A stretch of 64,000 bases of DNA from Methylibium sp. Root1272 (GTDB lineage: Bacteria; Pseudomonadota; Gammaproteobacteria; Burkholderiales; Burkholderiaceae_C). Under the pieces are notes generated by a model that did no database searches, was not told where the DNA came from, and saw nothing but the letters and a program-made list of their open reading frames with translations. The stretch covers positions 440,890 through 504,889 of the forward strand of contig NZ_LMDY01000001.1 of NCBI RefSeq assembly GCF_001425905.1. The letters run 5' to 3'. Below, piece by piece: positions 62,009-64,000 of the stretch (its first letter is position 1; every line of letters begins with the position of its first letter). A program made the translations under genes and the position numbers.

Positions 62009-62542
62009 ATGACTTGGCAGGCAGCCGTTGAGAAAACCGTGACCGGTTTCGGTTATGAGTTGGTGGAATGCGAGCGGGGCTCGCAGGGGTTGCTGCGCGT
62101 GTTCATCGACCGGATGCCGGGCCAGGCCTACGACAGCGGTCCGGGCGAGTTCGTGACGGTCGAGGACTGCGAGAAGGTGACCCGCCAGCTGCAGTACGTG
62201 CTGGAGGTCGAGGGTTGCGATTACTCGCGGCTCGAGGTCTCCTCACCCGGCCTGGACCGTCCGCTGAAGAAGCCGGCCGATTACGCCCGCTTCGCCGGCG
62301 AGCGCATCGACATCACGCTGAAGCTGCCGTTCCAGGGCCGCAAGAAGTACCAGGGCGTGCTCGCAGCCGCCGGTGACGCCTGGGAACTGCATTTCAACGA
62401 CGGCAAGCAGGATCAGGTCTTGGGATTCACGCTCGAGGAAGTCCGCGACGCCCGGCTCGTGCCGGTCGTGGACTTCAAGGGCCGCAAGGGCAAGGAGCAA
62501 GCCGAGCCCGCGGCGCAGGTACCCGGAGGTTACGAACAATGA
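62009..62542 (+). CDS. rimP: Ribosome maturation factor RimP
   Basis: A 177-residue Rim[54 protein letters not shown] and [20 protein letters not shown] followed by the C-terminal SH3-like domain. It acts in 30S subunit assembly. Its TGA overlaps the nusA ATG (ATGA), the standard coupled order before infB. Confidence 0.96.
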   Translation: MTWQAAVEKTVTGFGYELVECERGSQGLLRVFIDRMPGQAYDSGPGEFVTVEDCEKVTRQLQYVLEVEGCDYSRLEVSSPGLDRPLKKPADYARFAGERIDITLKLPFQGRKKYQGVLAAAGDAWELHFNDGKQDQVLGFTLEEVRDARLVPVVDFKGRKGKEQAEPAAQVPGGYEQ

Positions 62543-64000
62543 ACCGCGATCTGTTGGACTTTGTGGATGCGATCGCTCGCGAGAAGAGTGTCGAGCGCGA
62601 CGTCGTGTTCGAGGCTGTCGAGGCGGCGCTCGCCTCGGCGAGCAAGAAGCTGCATGGCGGCGAGGTCGACATCCGCGTGTCGGTCGACCGTGACACCGGC
62701 GAATACGAGACGTTCCGCCGCTGGCTCGTCGTGCCCGACAGTGCCGGCCTGCAGAACCCGGACGCCGAGGAACTGCTGACCGACGCGCGTGATCGCCTCG
62801 AGGACATCGAGGAAGGCGACTACATCGAGGAGGCCATCGATTCTGTGTCGATCGGCCGCATCGGTGCGCAGGCCGCCAAGCAGGTGATCCTGCAGAAGGT
62901 GCGCGACGCGGAGCGCGAGCAACTGCTCAACGACTTCCTGTCGCGTGGCGACAAGATCTTCGTCGGCACCGTCAAGCGCCTCGACAAGGGCGACCTCGTC
63001 GTCGAGAGCGGCCGGGTCGAGGGGCGGCTGAAGCGCAGCGAACTGATCGCCAAGGAGAACCTGCGCACCGGCGACCGCGTGCGCGCCTACATCACCGAGG
63101 TCGACACCACGCAGCGCGGGCCGCAGATCATGCTGTCGCGCAGCGCGCCCGGCTTCATGATGGAACTGTTCCGCCACGAGGTGCCGGAGATCGAGCAGGG
63201 CCTGCTCGAGATCAAGAGCTGCGCCCGTGACGCTGGCTCGCGCGCCAAGATCGCCGTGTTGTCTCACGACAAGCGCGTTGACCCGATCGGCACCTGCGTG
63301 GGCGTGCGCGGTTCGCGCGTCAATGCGGTCACGAACGAACTCGCCGGCGAGCGCGTCGACATCGTGCTGTGGTCGGCCGACCCGGCGCAGTTCGTGATCG
63401 GCGCGCTGGCGCCGGCCAACGTGCAGTCGATCGTCGTCGACGAAGAAAAGCATGCGATGGACGTGGTGGTCGACGAGGAGAACCTCGCCATCGCCATCGG
63501 TCGCGGCGGTCAGAACGTGCGCCTCGCCTCCGAACTGACCGGCTGGCGCATCAACATCATGAGTGCCGAGGAGTCGCAGGACAAGCAGGCCACCGAATCG
63601 GAGTCGATCCGCAAGCTGTTCGTCGAGAAGCTCGACGTCGATGCCGAAGTCGCCGACATCCTGATCGCCGAGGGCTTCACCAGCCTCGAGGAAGTGGCCT
63701 ACGTGCCGCTGCAGGAAATGCTGGAGATGGAGTCCTTCGACGAGGACACCGTCCACGAATTGCGCACGCGGGCCAAGGACGCGTTGCTGACGATGGAGAT
63801 CGCCCAGGAAGAGAAGCTCGAGAGCGTTTCGCAGGATCTGCGCGACCTCGACGGCCTCGACGCCGAGCTGATTGCCAAGCTGGCCGAAGGCGGCATCCAC
63901 ACGCGCGACGACCTGGCCGATCTCGCGGTCGACGAGCTGACCGAGCTGACCGGTGTGGCCGACGAGCAGGCCAAGGCCCTGATCATGAAGGCGCGCGAGC
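62539..64000 (+). CDS. nusA: Transcription termination/antitermination factor NusA (3' end outside window)
   Basis: 487 residues of NusA lie in the window. The N-terminal RNA-polymerase-binding domain starts [20 protein letters not shown]. The S1 domain includes [20 protein letters not shown], the two KH domains include [20 protein letters not shown] and [20 protein letters not shown], and the C-terminal acidic repeats begin near residue 360. The start is fixed by overlap with rimP. Only the last few residues are likely missing. Confidence 0.96.
   Translation, partial: MNRDLLDFVDAIAREKSVERDVVFEAVEAALASASKKLHGGEVDIRVSVDRDTGEYETFRRWLVVPDSAGLQNPDAEELLTDARDRLEDIEEGDYIEEAIDSVSIGRIGAQAAKQVILQKVRDAEREQLLNDFLSRGDKIFVGTVKRLDKGDLVVESGRVEGRLKRSELIAKENLRTGDRVRAYITEVDTTQRGPQIMLSRSAPGFMMELFRHEVPEIEQGLLEIKSCARDAGSRAKIAVLSHDKRVDPIGTCVGVRGSRVNAVTNELAGERVDIVLWSADPAQFVIGALAPANVQSIVVDEEKHAMDVVVDEENLAIAIGRGGQNVRLASELTGWRINIMSAEESQDKQATESESIRKLFVEKLDVDAEVADILIAEGFTSLEEVAYVPLQEMLEMESFDEDTVHELRTRAKDALLTMEIAQEEKLESVSQDLRDLDGLDAELIAKLAEGGIHTRDDLADLAVDELTELTGVADEQAKALIMKARE

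Overview
The window is GC-rich, with dense, tightly overlapping genes. Its core genes (RimP/NusA, FabI, LptFG, PepA-HolC, a CysB-type regulator, a LivK-type binding protein, a FimV-like protein) look like a betaproteobacterium of the order Burkholderiales. A member of the Rubrivivax/Leptothrix/Methylibium-like group is my inference from protein character, not from a search.

Two domains meet at about 31.0 kb. Positions 1-31009 look like an integrated mobile element or genomic island. Its right end is marked by a 27-bp copy of the 3' end of tRNA-His (30983-31009), followed directly by the tRNA's own intrinsic terminator and then by ordinary chromosome. No complete tRNA-His lies in the window, so the other junction, and virB10/virB11 and beyond, should be to the left.

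Element, left part (1-13.4 kb): a minus-strand type IV secretion operon read as trbM-like, virB1, virB2, virB3, virB4, a small secreted protein, virB6, virB5, virB8, virB9. Facing or flanking it are a MnmH/SelU-like protein with a ruined P-loop, a LuxR-type autoinducer receptor, a small unknown protein, a large ParB-family protein and a small membrane protein.

Element, right part (13.6-30.6 kb): cargo bracketed by two perfect 34-bp inverted repeats. It holds a GlxA-type regulator with an ABM monooxygenase, a short tyrosine recombinase, and a run of about 14 kb that appears to be an envelope stress and sulfite module. The module contains a LysR regulator and YeiH-type exporter, two YVTN beta-propeller proteins, a secreted metallo-beta-lactamase, several small secreted proteins, a DUF305 protein, two complete ECF sigma/anti-sigma pairs, and a SorAB-type sulfite dehydrogenase with its cytochrome c. 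Six promoter-like sites fall into two classes, GGAATA-N16-CGTC (four sites) and GGAATG-N15-CGCTC (two sites). They sit in front of the secreted-protein genes and the sigma operons, suggesting two autoregulated ECF regulons. One secreted-protein gene in the module is broken by an in-frame stop.

Chromosome (31.0-64.0 kb): a GST; acyl-CoA dehydrogenase, kinase-like and enoyl-CoA hydratase genes with a Crp/Fnr regulator; a FimV-like protein; an aminotransferase beside a CysB-type regulator; CbiX; LptG/LptF divergent from PepA-HolC; LivK; tRNA-Ser(GGA); a PAS-GGDEF protein; a probable iron-controlled hemP-DUF3501-DUF2325-HTH operon behind a 19-bp palindrome; AcuI; two small paralogous proteins; NfeD/stomatin; an AdiA-type decarboxylase; FabI; and rimP-nusA behind a promoter and an attenuator-like hairpin. 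NusA runs off the right edge.
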